A DNA stretch of 64,000 nt, taken from Micromonospora pattaloongensis. GTDB lineage: Bacteria > Actinomycetota > Actinomycetes > Mycobacteriales > Micromonosporaceae. Made by a program: the position numbers and the translations under genes. Numbering within the stretch: the first letter of the stretch is position 1; every line of letters starts with the position of its first letter. Location: positions 62,001 to 126,000 of the forward strand of contig NZ_FNPH01000001.1 of the NCBI RefSeq assembly GCF_900107255.1, written 5' to 3'. The notes under the pieces are model-generated. The model did no database searches. It worked only from the letters and a program-made list of their open reading frames with translations, and was not told where the DNA came from. Below are positions 17,483 through 25,132 of this stretch, piece after piece.

Positions 17483-18574
17483 ATGTCATCTCTCCCCCAT
17501 GCCCGCAGACCCCTGACCCTGCGCGCGCTGGCCGTGGCCGCCACCGCGCTGGTCCTGTTGACCACCGTGCTCGCCGACGTGGCGTCCGCGCACGGCTCCG
17601 CGATCGAACCGCCGTCCCGCAACTACGGATGCTGGAAGCGGTGGGGCAACGACTTCCAGAACCCCGCGATGGCCACCGAGGACCCGATGTGCTGGCAGGC
17701 CTGGCAGGCCGACCCGAACGCGATGTGGAACTGGAACGGCCTCTACCGCGACGGCGTCGCCGGCAACCACCAGGCCGCCGTCCCGGACGGCCAGCTCTGC
17801 AGCGCCGGTCAGACCGGCGGCATTCGGTACGCCGCGTTGGACAACCCCGGACAGTGGCGGGCGCAGCAGGTGAACACCGACTTCGGCGTGACCGTGCACG
17901 ACCAGGCCCGGCACGGCGCGGACTACTTCCTGGTGTACGTGACGAAGCAGGGCTTCGACCCGACGCGGCAACGCCTGCGCTGGAGCGACCTGGAGCTGCG
18001 CACCCAGACCGGCCGCTACGCCCCCGGCGCGGGCACTCCGATCAACGACCCGGTGCTCAACGGCGTCTCCAACACCATCAGCGTCAGCGCGCCCGGCCGC
18101 ACCGGCCGGCACATCGTCTACACGATCTGGAAGGCCAGCCACTCCGACCAGACGTACTACTTCTGCAGCGACGTGACCTTCCCGGGCGGCTCGGGCGGCG
18201 GCACCCCGCCCACCACACCCCCGACGACGCCGCCGACCACCCCGCCCAGCACGCCGCCGACGACCCCGCCGACCGGCGGCTGCTCCGTCACGTACGCGGT
18301 GACCGGGCAGTGGTCGGGCGGCTTCCAGGCCGACGTCAAGGTGACGGCCGGATCGTCGGCGATCCGGGGCTGGACGATCAGCTGGACCTTCCCCAATGGA
18401 CAGCAGGTCGCCTCGGCGTGGGGCGCCACCGTGACGACCAGCGGGTCGACGGTCACCGCCCGCAACGTCGACTACAACGGCGGCCTCGCCGCGGGCGCGA
18501 GCACCAGCTTCGGCTTCATCGGGTCGTGGACGGGCAGCAACACCGCACCGACCCCGACCTGCGCGGCTTCCTGA
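17483..18574 (+). CDS. Secreted AA10 lytic polysaccharide monooxygenase with CBM2
   Basis: A 363-residue copper-dependent LPMO. The signal peptide ends ...ASA, so the mature protein starts with His37 (HGSAIEPPSRNYGCW), the obligatory N-terminal copper ligand. The second histidine-brace residue is probably His144 in QARHGADYFLVYVTKQ. The axial aromatic is in DQTYYFCSDVTF. A Pro/Thr linker spans about 241-265 and a C-terminal CBM2 about 266-363. The length, CBM2 and sequence flavour suggest a cellulose-active AA10 that cleaves glycosidic bonds oxidatively using an electron donor plus peroxide or oxygen. ATG at 17483 follows GGAGG. It complements the GH6 exo-cellulase 2 kb away. Confidence 0.94.
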   Translation: MSSLPHARRPLTLRALAVAATALVLLTTVLADVASAHGSAIEPPSRNYGCWKRWGNDFQNPAMATEDPMCWQAWQADPNAMWNWNGLYRDGVAGNHQAAVPDGQLCSAGQTGGIRYAALDNPGQWRAQQVNTDFGVTVHDQARHGADYFLVYVTKQGFDPTRQRLRWSDLELRTQTGRYAPGAGTPINDPVLNGVSNTISVSAPGRTGRHIVYTIWKASHSDQTYYFCSDVTFPGGSGGGTPPTTPPTTPPTTPPSTPPTTPPTGGCSVTYAVTGQWSGGFQADVKVTAGSSAIRGWTISWTFPNGQQVASAWGATVTTSGSTVTARNVDYNGGLAAGASTSFGFIGSWTGSNTAPTPTCAAS

Positions 18575-18583
18575 CCGTTCTCC

Positions 18584-18616
18584 GGGCCGGCGCGCGCGGC
18601 CGCCCCGCGCCGGCCC
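18584..18616. terminator. Hairpin terminator after the LPMO gene
   Basis: Two perfect 11-base arms (18584-18594 and 18606-18616) with an 11-base loop, 10 bp past the LPMO stop codon. Confidence 0.7.
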
Positions 18617-18651
18617 TTGACATCCCCGACCGGCCCACTAACAAATAGGCC

Positions 18652-19128
18652 ATGCCGAAGGAGCACAGCTACGAAGTCCGGGTGACCTGGACCGGGGCGG
18701 GCGGGACCGGAACCACCAACTACCGCGCGTACGGCCGCGACCACGAGGTGACGGCGGGCGGCCCGCCCGTCCTGCTCGGCTCCTCCGACCCGGCGTTCCG
18801 CGGCGACCCGCAGCGGTGGAACCCCGAACAGCTCCTCGTCGCCTCCCTCGCCCAGTGCCACCTGCTCTGGTACCTGCACCTCTGCGCCACCTCGGGCGTC
18901 GTGGTCACCGCCTACACCGACGCGCCGCGCGGCACGATGGCCGAGACCGCCGACGGCGGTGGGCACTTCACCGAGGTCGTGCTCCGACCGGAGGTCACGG
19001 TCGCCGCCGCGGAGATGGCGGAGAAGGCCGCCGCGCTGCACGAGGCCGCACACCGGCTCTGCTTCATCGCCAACTCGGTCAACTTCCCGGTACGCCACGA
19101 GCCCGCCATCCGCGTCGCCCCGGCCTGA
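18652..19128 (+). CDS. OsmC-family protein
   Basis: A 158-residue OsmC/Ohr-fold protein. Conserved features are LLGSSDPAFRGDP, EQLLVASLAQCHLLWYLHLCA with the first active-site Cys, and HRLCFIANSVNFPV with the second Cys. The two-Cys centre reduces organic or fatty-acid hydroperoxides in characterised members; the exact substrate cannot be told from sequence. It is cytoplasmic. It lies between terminators and looks monocistronic or co-transcribed with the following 51-residue gene. Confidence 0.88.
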   Translation: MPKEHSYEVRVTWTGAGGTGTTNYRAYGRDHEVTAGGPPVLLGSSDPAFRGDPQRWNPEQLLVASLAQCHLLWYLHLCATSGVVVTAYTDAPRGTMAETADGGGHFTEVVLRPEVTVAAAEMAEKAAALHEAAHRLCFIANSVNFPVRHEPAIRVAPA

Positions 19129-19192
19129 TCTAGGTGTAACCGTCAGCGGCCGGGGTAGATAGCACGGGACGACGATTGGGAGGTTGACGACG

Positions 19193-19348
19193 ATGGCGAT
19201 GACCGACCGGATCAAGGATTTCATGCAGAGCCCGCGCGGCAAGAAGATGATGGACCGCGGGCGCGCGCAGATGCAGAAGCCGCAGACGCAGCAGAAGCTG
19301 CGGGAGCTGGCCCAGCGCGTCACCGGCAAGACGGGACCGCACCGCTAG
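19193..19348 (+). CDS. Small basic hypothetical protein (51 aa)
   Basis: A short gene missed by length cut-offs. It encodes 51 residues (MAMTDRIKDFMQSPRGKKMM..., ending RELAQRVTGKTGPHR), Lys/Arg/Gln-rich and probably helical. GGGAGG is placed 9 bases before the ATG and the strong 17-bp hairpin at 19361-19417 starts 13 bp after the stop, so it behaves as a complete small transcription unit. Similar tiny basic proteins are common in actinomycetes. The function is unknown. Confidence 0.7.
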   Translation: MAMTDRIKDFMQSPRGKKMMDRGRAQMQKPQTQQKLRELAQRVTGKTGPHR

Positions 19349-19360
19349 CGGCGCGCCTGA

Positions 19361-19417
19361 TCGTGCCGCATCCCGGACGCAGTCGTGCACCGCGACTCGT
19401 TCCGGGATGCGGCACGA
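19361..19417. terminator. Strong bidirectional hairpin
   Basis: Perfect 17-base arms (19361-19377 and 19401-19417) enclose a 23-base loop. It separates the 51-residue gene (plus) from the XRE regulator gene (minus) and can serve both. Confidence 0.8.
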
Positions 19418-19447
19418 CTCCGGTCGGAACGACCGGGAAACCGCCGG

Positions 19448-20650
19448 TCAGCGTTCCTCCCCCCGGAGCGCGGCGTCCGGAGTAGACACCGCGCGCAACG
19501 CCTCGCCGAACTGCGCGGTCGCCACCTCGCGTGGATAACGGCGCTGCAGCTCCGCGTCCACCTCACCGGCCACCATCAGCAGCGACGGCAGCGACCTGCG
19601 CGCCGCACGGAACGCCACCACGCCCGTCGCCACCGCCTGCTCCAGTTCACCGGCTCGCGCGGCGACCGCCGCAAGCGTCAGCCGCGCCTCGGCCATCCGC
19701 ATCGGCGACGACTCGCCGCCGTCCGGGCGCACACCGAGGCGCAGCACTTCGCGCGCGTGGTGCTCGGCGAGACCGTCGTCCCCGGCCAGCCGGTACGCGT
19801 CCATCTCGTAGAATTCCCACTTGTCCGGGTCGACCACGAAGTGGTTGTCCGGTCGATCGGGTCGCGGCATGGCATCGAGCAGCACGCGGCCCCGATCGAG
19901 CGTTCTGCGTACTCCCTCCAGGTCGCCCATTCGGGCACGCGCCTTGGCCTCCTGCGCGATCAGCTGCACGCCGACCGACTCGCCCGGCGCGACCGTCTGC
20001 CCGGTCCGCGCGGCGGCGACCACTGCCGGGTAGCGGCCCTGCGTCAGCGCGAACCACGCCGACAGTTCCCACGCCCAGCCGATGATCCCCGGATGGCGGG
20101 CCTCCTCACCCAGCTGCCGCGCAGCGATCCGTGTCGTCTCGGCACTGGCCCGCATTCCCAGGTCGTACTCGACGCAGCCCACCAGGAGTGCCAGCCAGCC
20201 ACCACACACCAGCAGTTCCTGGTGTTCGCGCAGTCCGACCGGCCGGTGCAGTAGGCGCGCCAGCTCCCGCAGCCACGTCTGGCCCTCGGCGCGCAACTCG
20301 TAGGCGTCGCGCCACCCGTACTGACAGCACAGCTCCAGCACCGCGGCCTGAAGCCCCTCCAGCGTGGCCGGCGCGGTGTCGCTGGCCTGGATGCGCCGCA
20401 GCAGCTCCGCCGTTTCGCCGGGCCGCGTGTTGCGGGTCGCACTCGCGTCCAGATGCGCACACCCGATCAGATCGCCCCGCGCGCCCAGCACGGCATCCAG
20501 CCGCCGCGCGAGGGCTTCGGTGGGAGGCCGCCTGCCGGTCTCTACCCGCGACAGGTGGCCCTTGTCGCAGGGAACCGCGGTGGCGAGCGCGGTAAGCGTC
20601 ATGCCTCGCTCCTCGCGGAGCGCCCGAACACGTTTCCCAAAGGCGGACAC
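19448..20650 (-). CDS. XRE-family regulator with helical-repeat C-terminus
   Basis: A 400-residue regulator. The N-terminal Cro/CI helix-turn-helix (about 2-60) reads FGKRVRALREERGMTLTALA and DKGHLSRVETGRRPPT. The remaining 340 residues are all-helical with repeated Ala-rich TPR-like pairs (ATLEGLQAAVLELCCQYGW, HPGIIGWAWELSAWFALTQGRYPA, LTLAAVAARAGELEQA), as in peptide- or ligand-sensing XRE proteins of streptomycetes. GTG at 20650 is the likely start since the HTH begins there. The gene is divergent from a two-gene operon of small Cys-containing proteins (136 bp apart) and may control it. Confidence 0.88.
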   Translation of the reverse strand: MSAFGKRVRALREERGMTLTALATAVPCDKGHLSRVETGRRPPTEALARRLDAVLGARGDLIGCAHLDASATRNTRPGETAELLRRIQASDTAPATLEGLQAAVLELCCQYGWRDAYELRAEGQTWLRELARLLHRPVGLREHQELLVCGGWLALLVGCVEYDLGMRASAETTRIAARQLGEEARHPGIIGWAWELSAWFALTQGRYPAVVAAARTGQTVAPGESVGVQLIAQEAKARARMGDLEGVRRTLDRGRVLLDAMPRPDRPDNHFVVDPDKWEFYEMDAYRLAGDDGLAEHHAREVLRLGVRPDGGESSPMRMAEARLTLAAVAARAGELEQAVATGVVAFRAARRSLPSLLMVAGEVDAELQRRYPREVATAQFGEALRAVSTPDAALRGEER

Positions 20651-20785
20651 ATTGAGTCCCCTCGTTGCCCGTACGGCGGGAGCGTCGATGGCAAGGCGCA
20701 ACCAATCGACTGTGGCGAGCGTACCGCCGAGGCTGTGAGCCGGCGCACGTCTCGTGACGGAGCAATAACCGGAAGGTGCCCATCA

Positions 20786-20962
20786 ATGCGATGCGTTCAC
20801 CGCGTGGCCTGCGGCGCTTGCGCTGCGGAGCGGGCCTGCTTCGACCTCATCGAGGCCGAACGCGTCTTCGTCCGCCACCGACGACTGCCGGGGCGGACGC
20901 CAGGCTTGCCGGGTCGCACCGGACCGGATGGGCCATGCTTCGGATGGTTCCGGCAACGGTGA
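20786..20962 (+). CDS. Small Cys-containing hypothetical protein (58 aa)
   Basis: A 58-residue product starting MRCVHRVACGACAAERACF, with five Cys (four in the first 18 residues) and a basic Gly/Pro-rich tail. GGAAGG lies 10 bases before the ATG. The stop overlaps the next gene's start as GTGA, a classic coupled junction, which argues strongly for a real gene. The N-terminal Cys spacing (C-x5-C-x2-C-x5-C) suggests metal binding. I do not recognise the family. It is divergent from the XRE regulator. Confidence 0.55.
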   Translation: MRCVHRVACGACAAERACFDLIEAERVFVRHRRLPGRTPGLPGRTGPDGPCFGWFRQR

Positions 20963-21435
20963 GGCTGCCGTGGGATCTGCGGAACCCACCGGCCGAGCCG
21001 CCGGAGGGCTGCCGCGACGGACAGCGCTGGCGTACCGCGCATGCGTGGTACACCGAGCACCAGCTTGAAGACGCCGGTTCACGATGCGCATGCGGTGAGG
21101 TTTGGCCATGCACGGCGCGGCGACGGGCGATCCGCGCGCTGGTGACGGCGTTCCTGCAGGCCGGCCCGGTCATGGTGCCGCAGTCGACGAGGGAAACCAT
21201 CGCGTGCCGCTGGTGCGGTCGCGACGTCGTGCCGCATCCCGGCTACGGCTGGATCCACCCGTTCGACGGGCTGGTGACCTGCGATGTTCCGGATGACGAC
21301 CCGTTGTCGGTCAGCGTCGCCCGCCCGCGCCCCGGCCCACACGTCACGACCGAGCGCCGCCGCCAACGCATCGAGACGGCGGACAACCCGCGGGACGTCG
21401 CCGATGACAGAAGCGCCCAGGGGCGGCCCCGATGA
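20959..21435 (+). CDS. Hypothetical Cys-rich protein coupled to the 58-aa gene
   Basis: A 158-residue hypothetical protein. It begins VRLPWDLRNPPAEPPEGC and has HQLEDAGSRCACGEVWPC (a CxC-x5-C pattern seen in many small actinobacterial proteins) and ACRWCGRDVVPHPGYGWIH (CxxC followed by His), so a zinc site is likely. A disordered Arg/Pro-rich tail follows. GTG at 20959 is selected because of the 4-base GTGA overlap with the preceding gene; ATG at 20935 is the alternative. The terminator hairpin overlaps its stop codon. The function is unknown. Confidence 0.6.
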   Translation: MRLPWDLRNPPAEPPEGCRDGQRWRTAHAWYTEHQLEDAGSRCACGEVWPCTARRRAIRALVTAFLQAGPVMVPQSTRETIACRWCGRDVVPHPGYGWIHPFDGLVTCDVPDDDPLSVSVARPRPGPHVTTERRRQRIETADNPRDVADDRSAQGRPR

Positions 21436-21456
21436 AGGGGACCCCTGGGCGCTTCT
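21409..21456. terminator. Hairpin terminator overlapping a stop codon
   Basis: Perfect 15-base arms (21409-21423 and 21442-21456) with an 18-base loop that contains the stop codon of the upstream gene. It could also end minus-strand transcription of the fibronectin-III gene. Confidence 0.8.
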
Positions 21457-21547
21457 GGGACCGCTCCGGACGGCGGAGCCGCCCGGCGATCTTGCAGGTG
21501 GCGGTTACATTCGCGTGCCAAACTGCAAGATCGGCGCGGATCAGGTG

Positions 21548-23314
21548 TCAGGCCGCGAGGCGGCGCGGGCGGTAACCGATGGCGACCATGGCGACGCCGG
21601 CGACGACGAGCACCGCGCCGGAGAGCAGCATGGTCATGATGCCGGCGCCGGTCTTCGGCAGATCCGAGTCCCCGTCGGCGGCGGGCACGGTGACGGCGAG
21701 CTTCATCGCATGCGGTGCGCCGCTGGAGTCGACGCCCTGCGCGACCAGCGTGTGCGCGCCCGCCGGCAGGTCACTCGGGACCGTGACGGTCAGCTCGAAG
21801 TCGCCGTTGGCGTCGGCGGTCGCCGTACCCAGGTGGGTCGGGGTTGAGTAGATCGTGACGGTGACCGTCGAGTGCGGCGCGAAGCCGGTGCCGATCACGG
21901 TGATCGTGTCGCCCGGCGGGACCCTGTCGATCACACCACGGTCGGTGGTCAACGTCAGGTCGGTCGCCGGCGGGGCGGCCGGCGCGACCGGCGCGGACGG
22001 GATCACCGGCAGGGACGCGGCGCTCGCGGGCGAGACCTTGCCGTCGGCCGCGTGGGCGACGACCGTGACCGTGTACGGCGTGCCGGCGACCGCCCCGAGC
22101 ACGCAGCTGGTGCCGGTGGTGGTGCAGGTGGCCGGGCCCGGGTTCGCGGTCACGGTGTAGCGGGTGATGCCGGCGCCGACGTTGCTCGGCGGCGTCCAGC
22201 TCGCCTCGATCGACGAGACCCCGGCGGCGGCGGTCACGCCGGTCGGCGCACCCGGCGCACCCGGCGCCGGCAGGGGCGGCACGGGGAACACGGGCGGCAC
22301 GGGGATCACGGGCGGCACGGGCGGCGCGGCGGCAAGCGGGGTGCCGGTGACCGCGTCACTGCCGACCCTGGTGACGTCTTCCTTGTCGTAGGCGTAGACC
22401 CGGACCGTGTACTCCTGGCCATTCGTGAGGTTGGCGAGATCGCAGCTGCCCACGTCCGGGTCGCTGATCACGCACTCCGACTCGCCCGGGGCGGCGGTCA
22501 CCAGGTAACCGCCGATGCCGTCGCCCCGGCTGACCGGCTCGGTCCAGGCCACGTGCAGCGACCGGTCGCCGGCAGTGACGGTCGGCGTGCCCGGCTTGCT
22601 CGGGGCCAGCGGCCCCGGCCGGGTGCTCGCCGAGGCGACCGTCGCGCCACCGCTGTCGTTCATCGCGGTCACGGTGACGGTGTACGTGTTGGCATAGTTG
22701 AGCGCGTCGAGGACGCAGCTCAGGTCCGAGATGGGCCCACACTCGATCTTGGCGTCGGTCTGGTCGTTCGTCGCGAACACCTCGTAGGCGTCCACGGCTC
22801 CGCCGGTGGCCGGCGCCGCCCAGCTCACCGCCAGGCTGCGCGGCTGCCGCTGCAGCTGAAGGTTCGTCGGTTGGCCGGGTGCCGAAACCGGGGCGGCAGC
22901 GACCGTGAACGGGTAGAACTCGGTACAGTAGCCGCCCTCCGAGGAGGTCACGCACACCCAGGCGTTGTAGTTGCCGGCGTCGAGGGTGACCGGGACGTTG
23001 TGCGAGCGCACCTCGGGCCCCACGTACTCCAGGCCAAGGGTGTCCATGCCCGACGCGTCGGCGATCCCGACCTCGTACTGCGTCACGCCCTCTGAGGGAG
23101 ACGGGTCCCACGCGACGGTGACGTATCCGGACGCCGGCGTGACGGAGGTGATGACCGCCGGCGCGTTCACCTGAACCCGGACCGGCCCCGGCTCGGCGAG
23201 CGCGGCCTGCGGGCTCGCGGCGATCGGCAGCACGGCGGCCAGGAGTACGGCCGCGCCGATCGCGCGCCATCCTCGTCTGCGCACCCGTTCGGGCGCGGAG
23301 GAAACGTCAGTCAT
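21548..23314 (-). CDS. LPXTG-like surface protein with fibronectin type III repeats
   Basis: A 588-residue exported protein. The signal peptide spans about 1-42 (RRGWRAIGAAVLLAAVLPIAASPQAALA). At least four fibronectin-III-type domains follow, recognisable by PGQPTNLQLQRQPRSLAVSWAAP, PSKPGTPTVTAGDRSLHVAWTEP, GAPTGVTAAAGVSSIEASWTPPS and repeated YTVTVTA strands. An Ig-like domain (TITVIGTGFAPHSTVTVTIYS) comes next, then DSDLPKTGAG, a hydrophobic segment and the RPRRLAA tail, i.e. a sortase-type LPKTG sorting signal. It is probably wall-attached and involved in adhesion. A Pro/Val-rich hinge lies in the middle. ATG at 23314 follows AGGGG. Confidence 0.88.
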   Translation of the reverse strand: MTDVSSAPERVRRRGWRAIGAAVLLAAVLPIAASPQAALAEPGPVRVQVNAPAVITSVTPASGYVTVAWDPSPSEGVTQYEVGIADASGMDTLGLEYVGPEVRSHNVPVTLDAGNYNAWVCVTSSEGGYCTEFYPFTVAAAPVSAPGQPTNLQLQRQPRSLAVSWAAPATGGAVDAYEVFATNDQTDAKIECGPISDLSCVLDALNYANTYTVTVTAMNDSGGATVASASTRPGPLAPSKPGTPTVTAGDRSLHVAWTEPVSRGDGIGGYLVTAAPGESECVISDPDVGSCDLANLTNGQEYTVRVYAYDKEDVTRVGSDAVTGTPLAAAPPVPPVIPVPPVFPVPPLPAPGAPGAPTGVTAAAGVSSIEASWTPPSNVGAGITRYTVTANPGPATCTTTGTSCVLGAVAGTPYTVTVVAHAADGKVSPASAASLPVIPSAPVAPAAPPATDLTLTTDRGVIDRVPPGDTITVIGTGFAPHSTVTVTIYSTPTHLGTATADANGDFELTVTVPSDLPAGAHTLVAQGVDSSGAPHAMKLAVTVPAADGDSDLPKTGAGIMTMLLSGAVLVVAGVAMVAIGYRPRRLAA

Positions 23315-23607
23315 GGGGGCCCCTAATCGCCATCCGCAATGTGTGAGTAACAGCAAGGGAGATCGGTCGGCCCGTCCGGTTTCTTTGGGGAAAACCCAAC
23401 TGCGGGGATCCTGCACCTGGTTCGCTACCCGCGGTCCTTACGCTGCCGCCCTTGCGATTGGCCGCCCGCGCGAGCCGCCTCGCGCAAAAGGGGCCCCGAT
23501 CCGGCGATGCGGCTGGATCCGACCATGCGGGCGAGCGCGACGGCACCTGTCCGAATGAGTCAAGGCCGCTCACCGAGGCGGCATAGCGGAGCCCTCTACC
23601 ATTGCGG

Positions 23608-24177
23608 TCACGGAACGATCGGTAGGAGATCGTCGTCGAGTCCGGTCTGGGGTAGTCCAGCGGCTGCGACGATGGCCTCGACGGCTTCCTCCATCGTGGT
23701 GGGCTCTGGGAGGACGAGTTCGTCGGGCCAGCCGAGGACATCGTGGGTGGCGTACCAGCTGCTCATGTCCTCGGCGGTGAACTCGGTGGCCTGCGGGCGC
23801 GTGAGGTGCCGGCGGAGGGTCTCGGGCAGGGACACGTCGAGGTAGCAGAACAGCGATCGCCCCCGGTGACCGTCACGCAGACCGGTGAGCATGCTGCGGT
23901 AACGGCTGCTGTGCATGATGCCCTCCAGCACCACGTGGTAGCCGTGGTCGAGCGCGAACCGGACGGTCTGCGCAATCAAAGCGGGTGCGGCGCCGCCGGG
24001 CCTGTCCCGCTCGCGCAGCACGATGCGGCGCAGGTAGTCCTGCTCGACCAGGGCGCAGCCCCGGCCGTGGCGACGCCGTAGCTCCCGCGCGATGCTGCTC
24101 TTACCCGAGCCGGAGTTGCCGCGGACGCAGACGAGGATCGTGTCCGGACTGCCAACGGGGATGGGTGCAGCGGGCAC
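23608..24177 (-). CDS. P-loop kinase (AAA_33/zeta-toxin-like)
   Basis: A 189-residue nucleotide-binding protein. The Walker A is GNSGSGKSSIARELRRR (about 20-36), the region LVEQDYLRR supplies the usual acceptor Asp, HVVLEGIMHSSRY follows, and the lid includes LSLPETLRRHLTRPQ-like sequence with FTAEDMSSWY. It resembles small AAA_33 kinases, a group with polynucleotide/uridine-kinase-like and zeta-toxin-like members; the substrate cannot be assigned. A zeta-epsilon toxin pair would need an antitoxin neighbour, and none is recognisable. The GTG start follows GAGGAGG. It is possibly co-transcribed with the small gene at 24241-24417. Confidence 0.8.
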   Translation of the reverse strand: MPAAPIPVGSPDTILVCVRGNSGSGKSSIARELRRRHGRGCALVEQDYLRRIVLRERDRPGGAAPALIAQTVRFALDHGYHVVLEGIMHSSRYRSMLTGLRDGHRGRSLFCYLDVSLPETLRRHLTRPQATEFTAEDMSSWYATHDVLGWPDELVLPEPTTMEEAVEAIVAAAGLPQTGLDDDLLPIVP

Positions 24178-24240
24178 GGTGCCTCCTCGGGGTCAGTCGT
24201 TGCGCCGGCTCCCCTGCCACAGTGATGAGGTCAATGCCGT

Positions 24241-24417
24241 TCACGACGAGGACTCCTCGGTATCGACTGCCGTGGTTGTCGCGATGCGGTACGCGTCGGT
24301 GTGCCGGGCAGGCCAGCCGAGGAACCGGTCGAAAATCTCAGCGGTGCTGCTCGCCTCACTGGGGTTAAGCCGGTGCAGATCGTCGATCGCATCATGCAGG
24401 CAGCCAGCTGCCCACAT
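24241..24417 (-). CDS. Possible small hypothetical protein upstream of the kinase
   Basis: A 58-residue minus-strand frame (MWAAGCLHDAIDDLHRLNPS..., with EIFDRFLGWPARHTDAYRI) has protein-like composition, unlike the competing frames here. It ends 63 bp before the kinase start. A ribosome site is not clear, so it may be the C-terminal remnant of a longer gene. No family is recognised. Confidence 0.4.
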   Translation of the reverse strand: MWAAGCLHDAIDDLHRLNPSEASSTAEIFDRFLGWPARHTDAYRIATTTAVDTEESSS

Positions 24418-24546
24418 CTGTTGCAGTCGGCACGGTCCGGTGCGCCGAGAGGCGACGCTGCTGCCCCGTCACCGGCGAACGCCCTCTCTAGGAGCACCCA
24501 ACCGACCTGATGGGGGAACCCATGATCGCCGATATACGATCCGCCG

Positions 24547-24927
24547 GTGAATCGATCTTTCGCCGCCAGCCTGCTGGGCGCCACCCTCCTTCTTCCCGCT
24601 TGCGGCGACGACAAGCCGGAGGCAAGCCGGCCCAGCCCTGACCAGCACGGCCGCGGTGGTTGTGTTTTGCTGGCGCAACGGCTGGAGAAGAATGATCATG
24701 GCTGGATCCTGAACCTCGGTGTCGCGAGCCGGGCAGTTCATTCGACGGACCCCGCTGTCAGCGCCGCGGGCCACGAGTTCATGTTGGTCCTGAAGGAGGC
24801 TGGCGACCTGGATACAAGCACCGACGGCAAGGCGGACATGACGCAGGCCGAGGTGCGGATCGCCGACGCTCAGCAGAAGCTGATGACGGCGTGCCGTGAT
24901 CTGCTGGGCGAACCGCCCTGGTCCTGA
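24547..24927 (+). CDS. Small putative lipoprotein
   Basis: A 126-residue product with a lipoprotein signal (NRSFAASLLGATLLLPACGDD, lipobox LLPAC, lipidated Cys at about 20), followed by a 100-residue hydrophilic domain of helical character (GHEFMLVLKEAGDLDTSTDGKADMTQAEVRIADAQQKLMTAC). The start is GTG. No family is recognised. It is presumably attached to the outer face of the membrane. Confidence 0.7.
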   Translation: MNRSFAASLLGATLLLPACGDDKPEASRPSPDQHGRGGCVLLAQRLEKNDHGWILNLGVASRAVHSTDPAVSAAGHEFMLVLKEAGDLDTSTDGKADMTQAEVRIADAQQKLMTACRDLLGEPPWS

Positions 24928-25029
24928 CCAGCGCCGCCCCTGCCCTTTCCCCCCCCCACCGCCACGGACGGTCATCGCCCGCGAGCAGGTGCGGGCCGAT
25001 CGAGAAGATCCAGGACGCGCTCGGGCACC

Positions 25030-25125
25030 TCGGACGGCTGGGGTGTGGAGAAGCCGTCGGCCGCGATCTTCGACCGAATGATCACCGAGGCGGGATGCCC
25101 GGCTGACCACCGGATCCGGGTTTAA
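25030..25125 (+). pseudogene. HAD-hydrolase fragment
   Basis: Reading from 25030, SDGWGVEKPSAAIFDRMITEAGCPADHRIRV then stop matches the motif-III region of haloacid-dehalogenase-type phosphatases (GVEKPxPxxFDRxxxEAG). Nothing before or after it in frame continues the domain, so it is a remnant. The rest of the 205-bp gap (24928-25132) has no gene; it includes a run of nine Cs at about 24950-24958. Confidence 0.55.
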
Positions 25126-25132
25126 TGGCGCA

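Noticed and set aside
23608-24417. Zeta-toxin/epsilon-antitoxin module
   Set aside because: The kinase has a P-loop fold, but the upstream 58-codon frame shows no antitoxin features and no toxin-specific motifs are clear.
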